Source: JAKFEW01 sp036675505
GTDB lineage: Bacteria; Cyanobacteriota; Sericytochromatia; S15B-MN24; JAQBPE01
Length of the DNA stretch: 40,288 bases
Assembly (NCBI GenBank): GCA_036675505.1
Contig: JAKFEW010000138.1
Location: forward strand, 1 to 40,288
Direction: 5' to 3'
Under the pieces are notes generated by a model. The model worked only from the letters and a program-made list of their open reading frames with translations, was not told the DNA's origin and ran no database searches. Below are positions 7,969 to 15,251 of the stretch, piece after piece. Position 1 is the stretch's first letter. Each line of letters starts with the position of its first letter. The translations under genes and the position numbers were made by a program.

Positions 7969-8721
7969 ATGACCGCGCCCGTCTTCCTCACTGCCGCCTG
8001 GCGCCACCTCGCGATGGTCAACTGGGAGATCGACCCCGCCCTGCTCGCGCCGCGCGTGCCGGCGGGTTGCGAGCTCGATTTCTTCGCCGGGCGCACCTAC
8101 GTGAGCGCGGTGGGCTTCCGGTTCCTCGAAACCAGGGTGCTCGGCGTGCCGATCCCCTTCCACCGCGATTTCGAGGAGCTGAACCTGCGCTTCTACGTGC
8201 GCCGGCGCGGGCCCGAGGGCTGGCGGCGCGGCGTCGTCTTCGTCAAGGAGATCGTGCCCAGGTGGGCGATCGCCACCGTGGCGCGGCTCGTCTACCACGA
8301 GCCCTACGTCGCGCTGCCCATGCGCCACGCCATCGCGGTCCAGCCTGGCCCGAGCCCGCTGCCCGGCGGCGTGCTCGCGCCCGAGGGACGCGTGGCGTAT
8401 GGCTGGAAGCTGGACGGGCGCTGGTGCGAGCTCGCCTGCACCACCACCGGGCCAGACGAGCCGCTCGTGCCCGGCTCCGAGGCCGAGTTCATCGCCGAGC
8501 ACTACTGGGGCTACACGCCGCAGCCAGACGGTTCGACGCTCGAGTACCAGGTCGAGCACCCGCCCTGGCGCGCCCGCGCCGTGCGCGAGGCGCACCTCGA
8601 CGCGCCGGTCGCGGCCCTCTGGGGGCCTGCGTTCGCGGCGGTGGTCGCGAACGAGCCCACCTCCGCCTTCGTGGCCGAGGGCTCGTTGATCGCGGTGCGG
8701 CAGGGCGTGCGTCTCGCCTGA
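7969..8721 (+). CDS. DUF2071 (YqjF-like) family protein
   Basis: A 250-residue soluble protein of the DUF2071/YqjF family, which shares a fold with acetoacetate decarboxylase but has no established reaction. The family pattern is visible: an early Trp (W11), LAMVNWEIDP near 14-23, the LAPRVPAG loop, a YVSAVGFRF strand at about 44-52, RFYVRR at about 74-79, and a late EHYWGYT segment. There is no signal peptide and the length is typical. The start is the first ATG after the extended -10 promoter. It ends one base before the lepB start and shares that gene's transcript. The link to signal peptidase is probably only positional. Confidence 0.85.
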   Translation: MTAPVFLTAAWRHLAMVNWEIDPALLAPRVPAGCELDFFAGRTYVSAVGFRFLETRVLGVPIPFHRDFEELNLRFYVRRRGPEGWRRGVVFVKEIVPRWAIATVARLVYHEPYVALPMRHAIAVQPGPSPLPGGVLAPEGRVAYGWKLDGRWCELACTTTGPDEPLVPGSEAEFIAEHYWGYTPQPDGSTLEYQVEHPPWRARAVREAHLDAPVAALWGPAFAAVVANEPTSAFVAEGSLIAVRQGVRLA

Positions 8722-8722
8722 G

Positions 8723-9322
8723 ATGAGCAACCGCTACGCCGTCGATCCGGTCTCGCGCCTCGCCGCGTGGTGGCACCGTCCGCGCGCGAAGGCGGTGGAG
8801 TGCGCCTGGATCTTCGTCGGCTCGGCGGTGCTCGCGTTCGCCATCCGCGCGTGGGTAGCCGAGGCGCGCTACATCCCGTCGCTGTCGATGCTGCCGGGGC
8901 TCGCGGTCGGCGATCGCCTGATCGTCGAGAAGCTCTCGATCAAGGTAGGCAGCCCGCGCCGCGGCGACATCGTGGTCTTCGCGCCGCCGGGCCGCGCGCG
9001 CGACCTCAAGAACGCGCTGATCAAGCGCGTCGTGGCGCTGCCCGGCGAGCACGTGCTGATCCGCGGCGGACGGGTCTGGATCGACGGCAAGGGCATCCGC
9101 GAGCCTTACGTGGCCGAGCCGATCGGCTACGCGGAGCCGGATTGGGGCGCGGTCGGCATGCCGGGCGGGCGGGTGCCACGCGGCATGATCTTCGTGATGG
9201 GCGACAACCGCAACAACAGCCAGGACAGCCACGTCTTCGGCCCGGTGCCGATCGACCACGTGATCGGCCACCCGCTCGTGCGGTTCTGGCCGCCTGGCCG
9301 GGTGGGGTTCGTGCGCTGGTAG
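8723..9322 (+). CDS. lepB: Signal peptidase I
   Basis: A 199-residue membrane-bound type I signal peptidase (family S26), which removes signal peptides from proteins exported through Sec or Tat. One transmembrane helix lies at about 26-44. Box B is IPSLSMLPG with catalytic Ser55. The catalytic Lys101 is in the segment IKRVVALPGE, and the last conserved box is MGDNRNNSQDSHVFGPV at 159-175. Length and box order match short bacterial LepB proteins with a single N-terminal anchor. The ATG is one base after the upstream stop, with no clear ribosome binding site, so translation is probably coupled to the DUF2071 gene. The many exported and lipid-anchored proteins around it are candidate substrates only in a general sense. 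Confidence 0.95.
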   Translation: MSNRYAVDPVSRLAAWWHRPRAKAVECAWIFVGSAVLAFAIRAWVAEARYIPSLSMLPGLAVGDRLIVEKLSIKVGSPRRGDIVVFAPPGRARDLKNALIKRVVALPGEHVLIRGGRVWIDGKGIREPYVAEPIGYAEPDWGAVGMPGGRVPRGMIFVMGDNRNNSQDSHVFGPVPIDHVIGHPLVRFWPPGRVGFVRW

Positions 9323-9373
9323 CTACTTGCCGGGGTAGTCGACGAGCGCCCTGCGGCGGAACGGGCTCTCGCC

Positions 9374-9382
9374 TGCTATCAT
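9374..9382 (+). promoter_or_regulatory. Extended -10 promoter of the cyanophycinase-like gene
   Basis: TGCTATCAT, an extended -10 with 5 of 6 matches to TATAAT. Transcription should begin near 9389, giving a short leader that carries AAAGGAG at 9392-9398 before the TTG start at 9406. Confidence 0.5.
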
Positions 9383-9405
9383 GGGGCGCTGAAAGGAGCC
9401 TCATC

Positions 9406-10275
9406 TTGCCCAAAGCGAAAGGCCGGCTGATCGTGATCGGCGGCGAGCAGAAGAAGGCCCCGCCCGATCCCGTGCTCATGGCGAAGGTGGCGTTCCATGC
9501 CGGCGGCGTGAAGGGCCACATCGTGGTGATCGCGGCGGACTCCGGTCCCGGCGGCCGCGGCGCCGGGGCGTACCGCCGGGCGCTGATGAGCGCCGGCGCC
9601 ACCAGCGTCACGGCGCTCTCGCTCAAGAACCGCTCGCAGTCGGAAGATCCCAAGGCCGTCGCCGAGGTGGAGGCCGCCACCGGCGTCTTCCTGGCCGGCG
9701 ACGATCCGGACCGCCTGGTCGACCTGCTCGCAGGCTCCCCGCTCGCCAAGGCGATCCGCGAGGCCTTCCGGCGCGGCGCCTGCGTGGCCGGCACCAGCGC
9801 CGGCGCGTCCGTGCTCGCGGACCGCGTCGTGGCCGAGGGCGCCACCGACATCCACCCGCGCGTGGGCCTGGTCAAGCTGGAGCCCGGCCTCGGGCTCTTC
9901 AACCGCATCGTGATCGACCACCATTACTGCGAGAAGCAGCGCCTCGGCCGGCTCGTCACGATCGCCGCCACCGCGCCCGACATGCTCGGCGTGGGCGTCG
10001 ACGCCGGCACCGCGCTGGTGGTGGACCCCGCCAAGGGCATCGAGGTGGTCGGCCATGGCGCCGTCACGGTGTTCGACGGGCGCACCATGAGCTACTCGAA
10101 CCTGAGCGCGGCGAGCGAGGGCCAGATCCTCGCGCTGTGCAACGTCGGCATGAACCTCCTCCCCTCGGGCTTTTCCTTCAAGATCCGGCGGGGCGGCGAA
10201 GGCGTGCTGCCGGGCGGCTACCGCGTGGCGCCGAGCTTGCAGGCCATGATCGAGGCCCTGGCGAGCACGCGCTAG
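9406..10275 (+). CDS. Cyanophycinase-family serine peptidase (S51), divergent
   Basis: A 289-residue cytoplasmic peptidase of the S51 family. The start is the TTG at 9406: AAAGGAG lies 7 bases upstream, no in-frame ATG exists, and the protein begins at the expected GRLIVIGGEQ strand. The nucleophile Ser131 sits in AGTSAGAS, and His153-like function is expected from IDHHY. Cyanophycinase hydrolyses the multi-L-arginyl-poly-aspartate reserve to beta-Asp-Arg dipeptides. Several residues thought to read that polymer differ here: the usual GGDQ motif is AGDD (97-100), and the DQHF motif is DHHY. No cyanophycin synthetase is in the window. It may use another isoaspartyl substrate, so cphB is not assigned. 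It appears to be transcribed alone. Confidence 0.85.
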   Translation: MPKAKGRLIVIGGEQKKAPPDPVLMAKVAFHAGGVKGHIVVIAADSGPGGRGAGAYRRALMSAGATSVTALSLKNRSQSEDPKAVAEVEAATGVFLAGDDPDRLVDLLAGSPLAKAIREAFRRGACVAGTSAGASVLADRVVAEGATDIHPRVGLVKLEPGLGLFNRIVIDHHYCEKQRLGRLVTIAATAPDMLGVGVDAGTALVVDPAKGIEVVGHGAVTVFDGRTMSYSNLSAASEGQILALCNVGMNLLPSGFSFKIRRGGEGVLPGGYRVAPSLQAMIEALASTR

Positions 10276-10387
10276 GCGCCGCGCGCTCATCGATTTAAGA
10301 TTTCGTTCACACAGGCGACCGACCCTCGGCGTTACAATGGGGGCAGGGTCCGCTCGCTTCGCCCGACCGGTCCCGAGGGGGAGCCAC

Positions 10388-10816
10388 GTGACCGTCATGG
10401 TGGAGGCGCTCGAGATCGAGCTGCTCGCGCTCATCTGCGAGCGCGAAGACTTCATGAACCGCGACCAGGTCCTGCACGTGATGCGCGTGCAGGAACAAGC
10501 CCACGCGGCTGCCGGCAACAGGCCGGCCTTCCAGGACGTGGCTGTGCACTTCAAGCTCGTGCTGCCCGCCGACATGAAGTACGCGATGTCGATCGCCGAC
10601 AAGCTCGCCGTGGCAGCCGGCCAGCGCCGCCCGCTGGGCTACTACCTGCTCGAGATGGGCGTGCTCAAGCCCTCGCAGGTGCTCGAGGGGCTGGAGGAGC
10701 AGGCCTTCTACGGCTCGAGGCTCGGCGAGATCCTGATCCGCAACGGCTGGGCCACGGATGCGGACATCGAGCGGGCGCTCGCGCTGCAATCGGAGCGGCA
10801 CCAGGCGGTCGCCTAG
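10388..10816 (+). CDS. Stand-alone MshEN/GspE N-terminal-like domain protein
   Basis: A 142-residue protein started here at GTG 10388, 4 bases after GAGGGGGAG; ATG 10397 is the alternative. Residues 1-75 are not recognised. Residues 82-134 form an MshEN-type module: a 24-residue motif (P82LGYYLLEMG to Q105), a 5-residue spacer (AFYGS) and a second 24-residue motif (R111LGEILIRNG to Q134). In MshE-type ATPases this module binds cyclic di-GMP. The second motif is complete; in the first, Pro replaces the usual Arg of RLG, so binding may be altered. Normally the module is fused to a secretion or pilus ATPase; here it stands alone. A TACAAT -10-like site lies at 10333-10338. It may be a cyclic di-GMP adaptor protein, which is inference. 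Confidence 0.75.
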   Translation: MTVMVEALEIELLALICEREDFMNRDQVLHVMRVQEQAHAAAGNRPAFQDVAVHFKLVLPADMKYAMSIADKLAVAAGQRRPLGYYLLEMGVLKPSQVLEGLEEQAFYGSRLGEILIRNGWATDADIERALALQSERHQAVA

Positions 10817-10841
10817 GCGAACCGGGCGCGAAGCGGCGGTC

Positions 10842-10967
10842 GACGGGCACGTTCGGGTCGGTCCGGCTCGGGACGGATGTCCCGCTGATCCGAGGACAAA
10901 GCTCCGTGGCTCGGTTCGCCCCGATGGGCGAAGATGAGGTCCTCGGGCAGCGGCGACCGTGCCCGTC
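10842..10967 (+). ncRNA. Candidate structured RNA (nested stems)
   Basis: A 257-base gap without a convincing gene contains a nested fold. An outer helix pairs 10842-10851 (GACGGGCACG) with 10958-10967 (10 bp, perfect). Inside it, 10884-10887 pairs with 10948-10951, and 10890-10897 (CCGAGGAC) with 10939-10946 (8 bp, perfect). Within that, TTCGCCC-CGAT-GGGCGAA forms a 7-bp hairpin at 10915-10932. A further hairpin, GGGAC-GGAT-GTCCC, lies at 10870-10883. I could not match it to SRP RNA, tmRNA, RNase P, 6S RNA or a known riboswitch. The strand is uncertain, since the stems pair on both; plus is assumed from the flanking genes. No T-tract terminator follows. Confidence 0.42.
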
Positions 10968-11019
10968 CGAACCCCGGGTTGCTTAATAAATGTTCAGGGT
11001 GCTCTCTTGGCACATCGGC

Positions 11020-11025
11020 TAAAAT
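11020..11025 (+). promoter_or_regulatory. Possible -10 of the beta-helix gene
   Basis: TAAAAT, 5 of 6 matches, 48 bases before the ATG at 11074. No convincing -35 or extended TG is present, so this is a weak call. If used, it places the candidate RNA element upstream of this transcript rather than in its leader. Confidence 0.3.
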
Positions 11026-11073
11026 GATGGACCTGCCAAGCAGGCTCTCGCTGTCCCCGGATCGACCCGTTCC

Positions 11074-12759
11074 ATGACCGCCCACCCTCTGTTCATCTTA
11101 TCCACAGCCTTGATCGTCGCCACGACCGGGGGCACCGGGACGGTGACGGTGCTCCCGGGCGCATCCGTCCAGGCAGCGCTCGACCGCGCACCCGCCGGTG
11201 CCGTGATCGTCGTCGAGGGCCACCACGCCGAGGCGCTGACCATTCGCAAGCCCGTGACGCTGCGCGGCGGCGCGGGCGCCCGCCTGAGCGGCGCGGCCGT
11301 GCCGCTGATCGAGGTGATCGGCGCGCGGGGGGTGCTGATCGAGCGGCTCGTGGCGACGCAATCGGGGCGCGCCGCCCCCCGTTCCAACCACGGCGTGATC
11401 GTGGTGCGCGACGCGGAGGCCGAGCTGCGCGCCGTGCGCATCGAGGGCGCCACCGCCGGCCTCGTGGTGACGGGCGGCGCGAAGCTTCGCGCCGCCGGGC
11501 TCGAGGTCAGCCGCTGCGGCGGCGCGGGCGTCCTCTTCGCGGGCGGCTCGACCGGCGAGCTCACGGGGTCGGAAATCCACCACAACGCGGTCGGCGTGTG
11601 GGCCGAGGACGACGCGGCGCCCATCTTGCGCGACAACGCCTTCACCGGCAACCGGCTCGGTCTGCTCTTCACCGGGCACGCGCGCCCACGCGTCGAGGCC
11701 AACCGCGTCGTGCGCAGTACGGGCCGCGGCGTGAGCGTCACGGGCGACGCCGTCCCCGCTCTGATCGGGAACACCATCGAAGGCAGCGGCGAGGAGGGCC
11801 TCGTGTTCATCGAGCGCGCCCGTGGCGTCGCCCAGGCCAACCGCGTGCGCGGCAACGTGTACGGCGTCTTCGTCGGCGATGACGCGGCACCCACGCTGCG
11901 GCACAACATGATCGAGGCGAACCGCAAGGCCGGCGTGCTCTTCCGGCATGGCCGCGGCGGCGGCCTGCTCGAGGGCAACCTCCTCCATGCGAACGATCGC
12001 TTCGGCGTCCAGCTCAGCGGCCCGGCCGCCCCGACGCTGCGCGCCAACACGGTCGTCGGCCACCTGCGCTGCGGCGTGCATGCCGCGAATGGCGCGTCGG
12101 CCGTGCTCGAGCGTAACGTCGTGACGGGCAACCGTGTGGGCGTCTCGAACGAGGCCGCGCTCGTGGCGGACGAGTACCGCGGGGCCAGCAACGGCAAGCT
12201 CGCGCTGACCGGCGACCTGATCGCGGGCAACGCCGACGCCGACCTGGTGGCGGGCAAGGGCGCCGACGTGGGGCTGCTGGCCGCCGACACGGCGCTGCGC
12301 TTCGCGGAGGGCGGCTGGTTCGTGCTCACGGGCGCCGCGGCCACCGGCACGGGGCCGCTGGGCTGGGCCGGCCCGCCGGCTGGCGCCGCGTCGTTGCTGC
12401 CGGGGCCCGTGATCGCCGTCCGCCCCAGGGCCGCGGCGCCATCGCCCGCGGCCGGGCCGGCCCAGGCCCGTCCCGCGAAGCCCGAGCTGGTCGCGGCCGC
12501 GGACCTCAAGGCGATCCAGATCGTCGGCGAGGAGTTCGAGGCGGCCTTCATGGAGGCAGTCGAGGAATCCGGCAACGCCGAGATCCCAGGCCGCTTCCTC
12601 AGCCGCGCCTTCGCCGAGCTCGAGGCGCGCGACGTGAACCTCCAGCGCCTCAAGGCCGCGCGGGAATACCTCAAGCGTGCCCAGCGCGCCGGCGAGACCG
12701 CCGTCTACGGCCCCGCCTTCCACGAGCTCGATCAGTTTCTCCGCAGGCACGGAGTTTGA
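11074..12759 (+). CDS. Right-handed parallel beta-helix protein (NosD/CASH-like)
   Basis: A 561-residue protein. An N-terminal hydrophobic stretch (about 5-20) may be a signal peptide, though it lacks a basic start. Residues about 25-430 are a ladder of roughly 23-residue turns with G-V-x-V/G-L-x-F and N-x-(V/I)-x-x-N-x-x-G patterns (for example RDNAFTGNRLGLLFTG and EANRKAGVLFRHG), the mark of a periplasmic copper-binding NosD/CASH or pectate-lyase-like beta helix. It starts with VQAALDRAPAGAVIVVEGHH, the usual first turn. No catalytic pattern stands out. A Pro/Ala linker (about 445-475) leads to a helical C-terminal domain of about 85 residues rich in Glu, Arg and Leu. Such helices often bind or modify polysaccharide. 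No ribosome binding site is obvious. It is followed by the LPP20-like gene 101 bases downstream. Confidence 0.8.
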   Translation: MTAHPLFILSTALIVATTGGTGTVTVLPGASVQAALDRAPAGAVIVVEGHHAEALTIRKPVTLRGGAGARLSGAAVPLIEVIGARGVLIERLVATQSGRAAPRSNHGVIVVRDAEAELRAVRIEGATAGLVVTGGAKLRAAGLEVSRCGGAGVLFAGGSTGELTGSEIHHNAVGVWAEDDAAPILRDNAFTGNRLGLLFTGHARPRVEANRVVRSTGRGVSVTGDAVPALIGNTIEGSGEEGLVFIERARGVAQANRVRGNVYGVFVGDDAAPTLRHNMIEANRKAGVLFRHGRGGGLLEGNLLHANDRFGVQLSGPAAPTLRANTVVGHLRCGVHAANGASAVLERNVVTGNRVGVSNEAALVADEYRGASNGKLALTGDLIAGNADADLVAGKGADVGLLAADTALRFAEGGWFVLTGAAATGTGPLGWAGPPAGAASLLPGPVIAVRPRAAAPSPAAGPAQARPAKPELVAAADLKAIQIVGEEFEAAFMEAVEESGNAEIPGRFLSRAFAELEARDVNLQRLKAAREYLKRAQRAGETAVYGPAFHELDQFLRRHGV

Positions 12760-12860
12760 AGTTGCGGCGCCGGCTCGCTCGATCCGGTGCCTCTGACGGC
12801 CGCGTCTCCGATGACCGGCCCGCCCCCCAAGGAATCCCGGATTCAGGAGGAAAGATCCCC

Positions 12861-13583
12861 ATGTTCCAAGGCAAGATCGCGAAGGTCCTGGTCATCGGCC
12901 TCGCCGTCGCTACGCTCTCGGGCTTCAAGGAGCAGTCCAAGCCCGTCACGACCGACGAGTCGGGCAAGCCGAAGATCGTCGACATGTCCGGCCCGCGTCC
13001 CGAGTGGGTGGGCTCCGACAACGACAGCTACACGCAGGAAGGCAAGGCGTTCTACCGCGTGGCGCTCGACAACCAGAACAACCTGACGCGCGGCATGGAC
13101 CTTGCGAAGAACCGCGGCTTCGCGGCGATCCGCGAGAGCGTGCTCTTGAAGATCGGCTCGGCGTTCGGCGTGGCGTCGAGCTACAAGTCGACCGAAGGCG
13201 ACGACGAGGGAGCCGACGAGGCGCCGGACTCGGCGGCGATGCACGAGCTGTCGAGCATCGCGAAGGCTGTGCACCTGCCCGGCATGAAGCAGGAAGCCTC
13301 GTGGTGGGAGAAGACCATGGTCGCGAAGGACGACGGCACCGTGAAGCCCGCCTACAAGATCTACGTGCTGGTCTCGATCCCGACCAAGTTCCTGAACAAG
13401 GCCCAGAACGACGCCGCCAAGGCCGCGATGGGCTACGCCAGCAAGACCAAGAACACCGCCGCCAAGAAGGCCCTCGAGGAGTCGATGGACGATATGAAGG
13501 GCACCGACGGCGAAGAGCATGGCGGTGGCGGTACCCGCGACCACGGCAAGGGCGCCGGCACGGGCAACGGCCAGGGCCACTAA
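12861..13583 (+). CDS. LPP20-like envelope protein, paralogue A
   Basis: A 240-residue exported protein. The ATG at 12861 follows AGGAGGAA by 8 bases, the same ribosome binding context as the ankyrin gene; a longer frame upstream is rejected. The signal sequence ends in TLSGF, where the family normally has a lipobox such as LSGC: codon 22 is TTC (Phe) instead of a Cys codon, so this copy may be processed differently or stay anchored. Residues about 38-190 form an LPP20-type domain beginning RPEWVGSDNDSYTQEGKAFY. The tail is Gly/His/Asp-rich. LPP20 proteins are surface or outer-membrane lipoproteins of unknown biochemical role. The next gene is a tandem paralogue with the same PxWV-x-x-DND-x-Y-x-QEGK pattern. 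Confidence 0.75.
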   Translation: MFQGKIAKVLVIGLAVATLSGFKEQSKPVTTDESGKPKIVDMSGPRPEWVGSDNDSYTQEGKAFYRVALDNQNNLTRGMDLAKNRGFAAIRESVLLKIGSAFGVASSYKSTEGDDEGADEAPDSAAMHELSSIAKAVHLPGMKQEASWWEKTMVAKDDGTVKPAYKIYVLVSIPTKFLNKAQNDAAKAAMGYASKTKNTAAKKALEESMDDMKGTDGEEHGGGGTRDHGKGAGTGNGQGH

Positions 13584-13603
13584 GCGCCAGGCTCGCACCC
13601 CCA

Positions 13604-13656
13604 CCCCGGCGACGCCGGGGCGGGGCTCCCCACCCGCGCCGGCGACGCCGGCGCGG
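13604..13656 (+). other. Two tandem GC hairpins sharing a core
   Basis: Between the paralogous LPP20-like genes lie two hairpins with the same centre, CCGGC-GAC-GCCGG. The first pairs CCCCGGC with GCCGGGG (13604-13620, 7 bp); the second pairs CCGCGCCGGC with GCCGGCGCGG (13634-13656, 10 bp). No T tract follows either, so they are not classical terminators; they could stabilise the upstream mRNA or attenuate downstream translation. Confidence 0.5.
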
Positions 13657-13677
13657 TGATCGAAAGGATTTCAGGGA

Positions 13678-14340
13678 ATGCTCCACCGTTTGCTTCGCGT
13701 CCTGATGACGACGGCCTGCGCGCTCGTCCTGGTGCCCCAAGCCCCCGCGAGCGCCGCTGCGAAGCAGCCGGCCGCGGCCGCCCCTGCGCCCAAGCCGCGC
13801 GTGGACGCCAACCTGATCGAGGCCTCGGGCCCGAAGCCGGCCTGGGTCAGCCAGGACAACGACTTCTACCTGCAGGAAGGCAAGCGCTACTTCCGGTCGG
13901 TGCTCGACAAGCAGGACGATCTCCAGCTCGGCATGGAGGCTGCGAAGGCCTCGGCGATGGCCGACGTGCGCAAGAGCATCGTCACGACGGTCGCCGCGGA
14001 GTTCGGCCAGATCCGCGAGACCGGCTCGAACAACGCGAAGGAGGCCAACGCGGTCGACGCGCCGGAGTACCAGAACCTCACGCGCAGCCAGGTGGCCACC
14101 GTGGCCCGGGCGATGCAGCTGCCGGGGATGCAGCAGGAGGCGTCCTACTGGGAGCTGCGCAAGGCCAAGGACGCGAACGGCGAGGCGGCCGAGGCGTACC
14201 GGATTTACGTGCTCGTCTCGATCCCGGAGAAGATCCGCCTCAAGGCCCAGGCGCAGGCGCAGAAGGCGATCGAGGGCATGACCAAAGATGCTGGCGCCGC
14301 CCGCGAGAAGCTCCAGAACACCATCGAAGAAATGAAGTAG
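13678..14340 (+). CDS. LPP20-like envelope protein, paralogue B
   Basis: A 220-residue exported protein paralogous to the preceding gene. A signal peptide covers about 1-26 (cleavage near ASA), without a lipobox in the usual place. Residues about 45-200 match the LPP20-type domain, starting KPAWVSQDNDFYLQEGKRYF; the two genes also share LPGM-x-QEAS-x-W and YVLVSIP segments. The C-terminus is a Lys/Ala/Glu-rich helix. An AAAGGA motif lies about 10 bases before the ATG. The stop is 13 bases before the next start, so it is operonic with the FlgT-like/DUF4384 gene. Family members often lie beside FlgT-like and caspase-like genes, as here; a structural or scaffolding role in the envelope is likely but not shown. 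Confidence 0.75.
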   Translation: MLHRLLRVLMTTACALVLVPQAPASAAAKQPAAAAPAPKPRVDANLIEASGPKPAWVSQDNDFYLQEGKRYFRSVLDKQDDLQLGMEAAKASAMADVRKSIVTTVAAEFGQIRETGSNNAKEANAVDAPEYQNLTRSQVATVARAMQLPGMQQEASYWELRKAKDANGEAAEAYRIYVLVSIPEKIRLKAQAQAQKAIEGMTKDAGAAREKLQNTIEEMK

Positions 14341-14353
14341 CGAGTTGGCCGGA

Positions 14354-15202
14354 ATGCGCGCGTTCGCCCTCGCTCTCGCCTTCGTTTGCCTCGGCGGCAT
14401 GCCCGCCGGCGCGGCCACGGCCGCTGCTGCCGCCCCGACGGCGGTCTGGCAACGGGGTGAGGCGGCGTATGACGTCAAAGGCAACGTGTCCGACGAGCAG
14501 GCCCGGAAAGAGGTTCAACTGCGGGCCCGCTCGAACGCCATCGAGCTGCTGATGGGGCGCGTCGTGGCCGACAAGTTCGTGAACATGACGATGAAGCGCG
14601 ACCAGAAAAAGTCGAGCTTCATTCTCCGCGAGCTCTCGGCTTCCGTGCATGGCCTGGTCGTCGACGTCGGCGAGGAGCGCTGGTCGTTCAAGCCGATCAT
14701 GGACCGCCAGACGGGCGCCTTCCTGTACACCCAGTACCTCTACAGCGCGAACTTCAAGGTCGCGCCCCCGCCCCCGCCCGACCTGACCTTCGGCGTGGAA
14801 CTGAAGCTCTCGACCACGAACATCTACGCCGGCGATGCGCTGCGGTTCGAGGTCGACGTGACCAAGGCGGCGCACCTGATGGTCTTCAACCTGGCGGCCG
14901 ACGACCGCGTCAACATCATCTACCCGAACCGATTCACAGGCGCGATCCTGGCCACGCCCGGCCATACGCTCAAGCTGCCGGCGGCCGACCACAAATTCGA
15001 GATCACGCCCTACACGCTGGAAGGGCACGCGATGGACGCCGAGAGCCTGCGGGTGATCGCCACGCGGAACCCGGTCAAGCCGCCCCCATCCAAGGATGGC
15101 AGCCTCTCGATCATCGAGTTCATGCGCTGGCTCTACGCCTTGCCGCCGTCCGAATGGAGCGAGGCCGAGCAGTCCTACACGATCGTGGCCCGTAAGCCCT
15201 AG
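14354..15202 (+). CDS. Exported FlgT-like/DUF4384 protein
   Basis: A 282-residue exported protein. ATG 14354 begins a clean signal peptide (about 1-20, ending AGA before ATA); an in-frame TTG at 14345 is less likely. Residues about 30-125 resemble the N-terminal domain of FlgT/LPP20-type proteins, with EQARKEVQLRARSNAIELLMG near the start. Residues about 140-245 match DUF4384: LKLSTTNIYAGDALRFEVDVT, a central HLMVFNLAADDRVNIIYPN, and a late GHAMDAESLRVIAT. From memory, DUF4384 is often fused to bacterial caspase-like domains or kinases; here it is a separate protein beside both kinds of gene. It probably senses or binds at the envelope as part of the lipoprotein set on this transcript. No ribosome binding site is seen, so translation may be coupled to the gene before it. 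Confidence 0.78.
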   Translation: MRAFALALAFVCLGGMPAGAATAAAAAPTAVWQRGEAAYDVKGNVSDEQARKEVQLRARSNAIELLMGRVVADKFVNMTMKRDQKKSSFILRELSASVHGLVVDVGEERWSFKPIMDRQTGAFLYTQYLYSANFKVAPPPPPDLTFGVELKLSTTNIYAGDALRFEVDVTKAAHLMVFNLAADDRVNIIYPNRFTGAILATPGHTLKLPAADHKFEITPYTLEGHAMDAESLRVIATRNPVKPPPSKDGSLSIIEFMRWLYALPPSEWSEAEQSYTIVARKP

Positions 15203-15251
15203 TCCGCCGGCGATGGCCTTCCGGCCCGCCGAGCCCGCCCATGGAGACTCG

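Noticed and set aside
8767..9405. An upstream extension of the cyanophycinase-like frame through lepB
   Set aside because: That part is the out-of-frame reading of lepB. The TTG at 9406 has a ribosome binding site and an extended -10 promoter.
10813..11085. A 90-codon minus-strand frame across the structured element
   Set aside because: It has no ribosome binding site, covers both flanking gene ends and its codons are explained by the inverted repeats. I kept the RNA interpretation instead, with modest confidence.
13604..13656. The twin hairpins as Rho-independent terminators
   Set aside because: Neither is followed by a T run, and the next gene starts about 20 bases later in the same direction.
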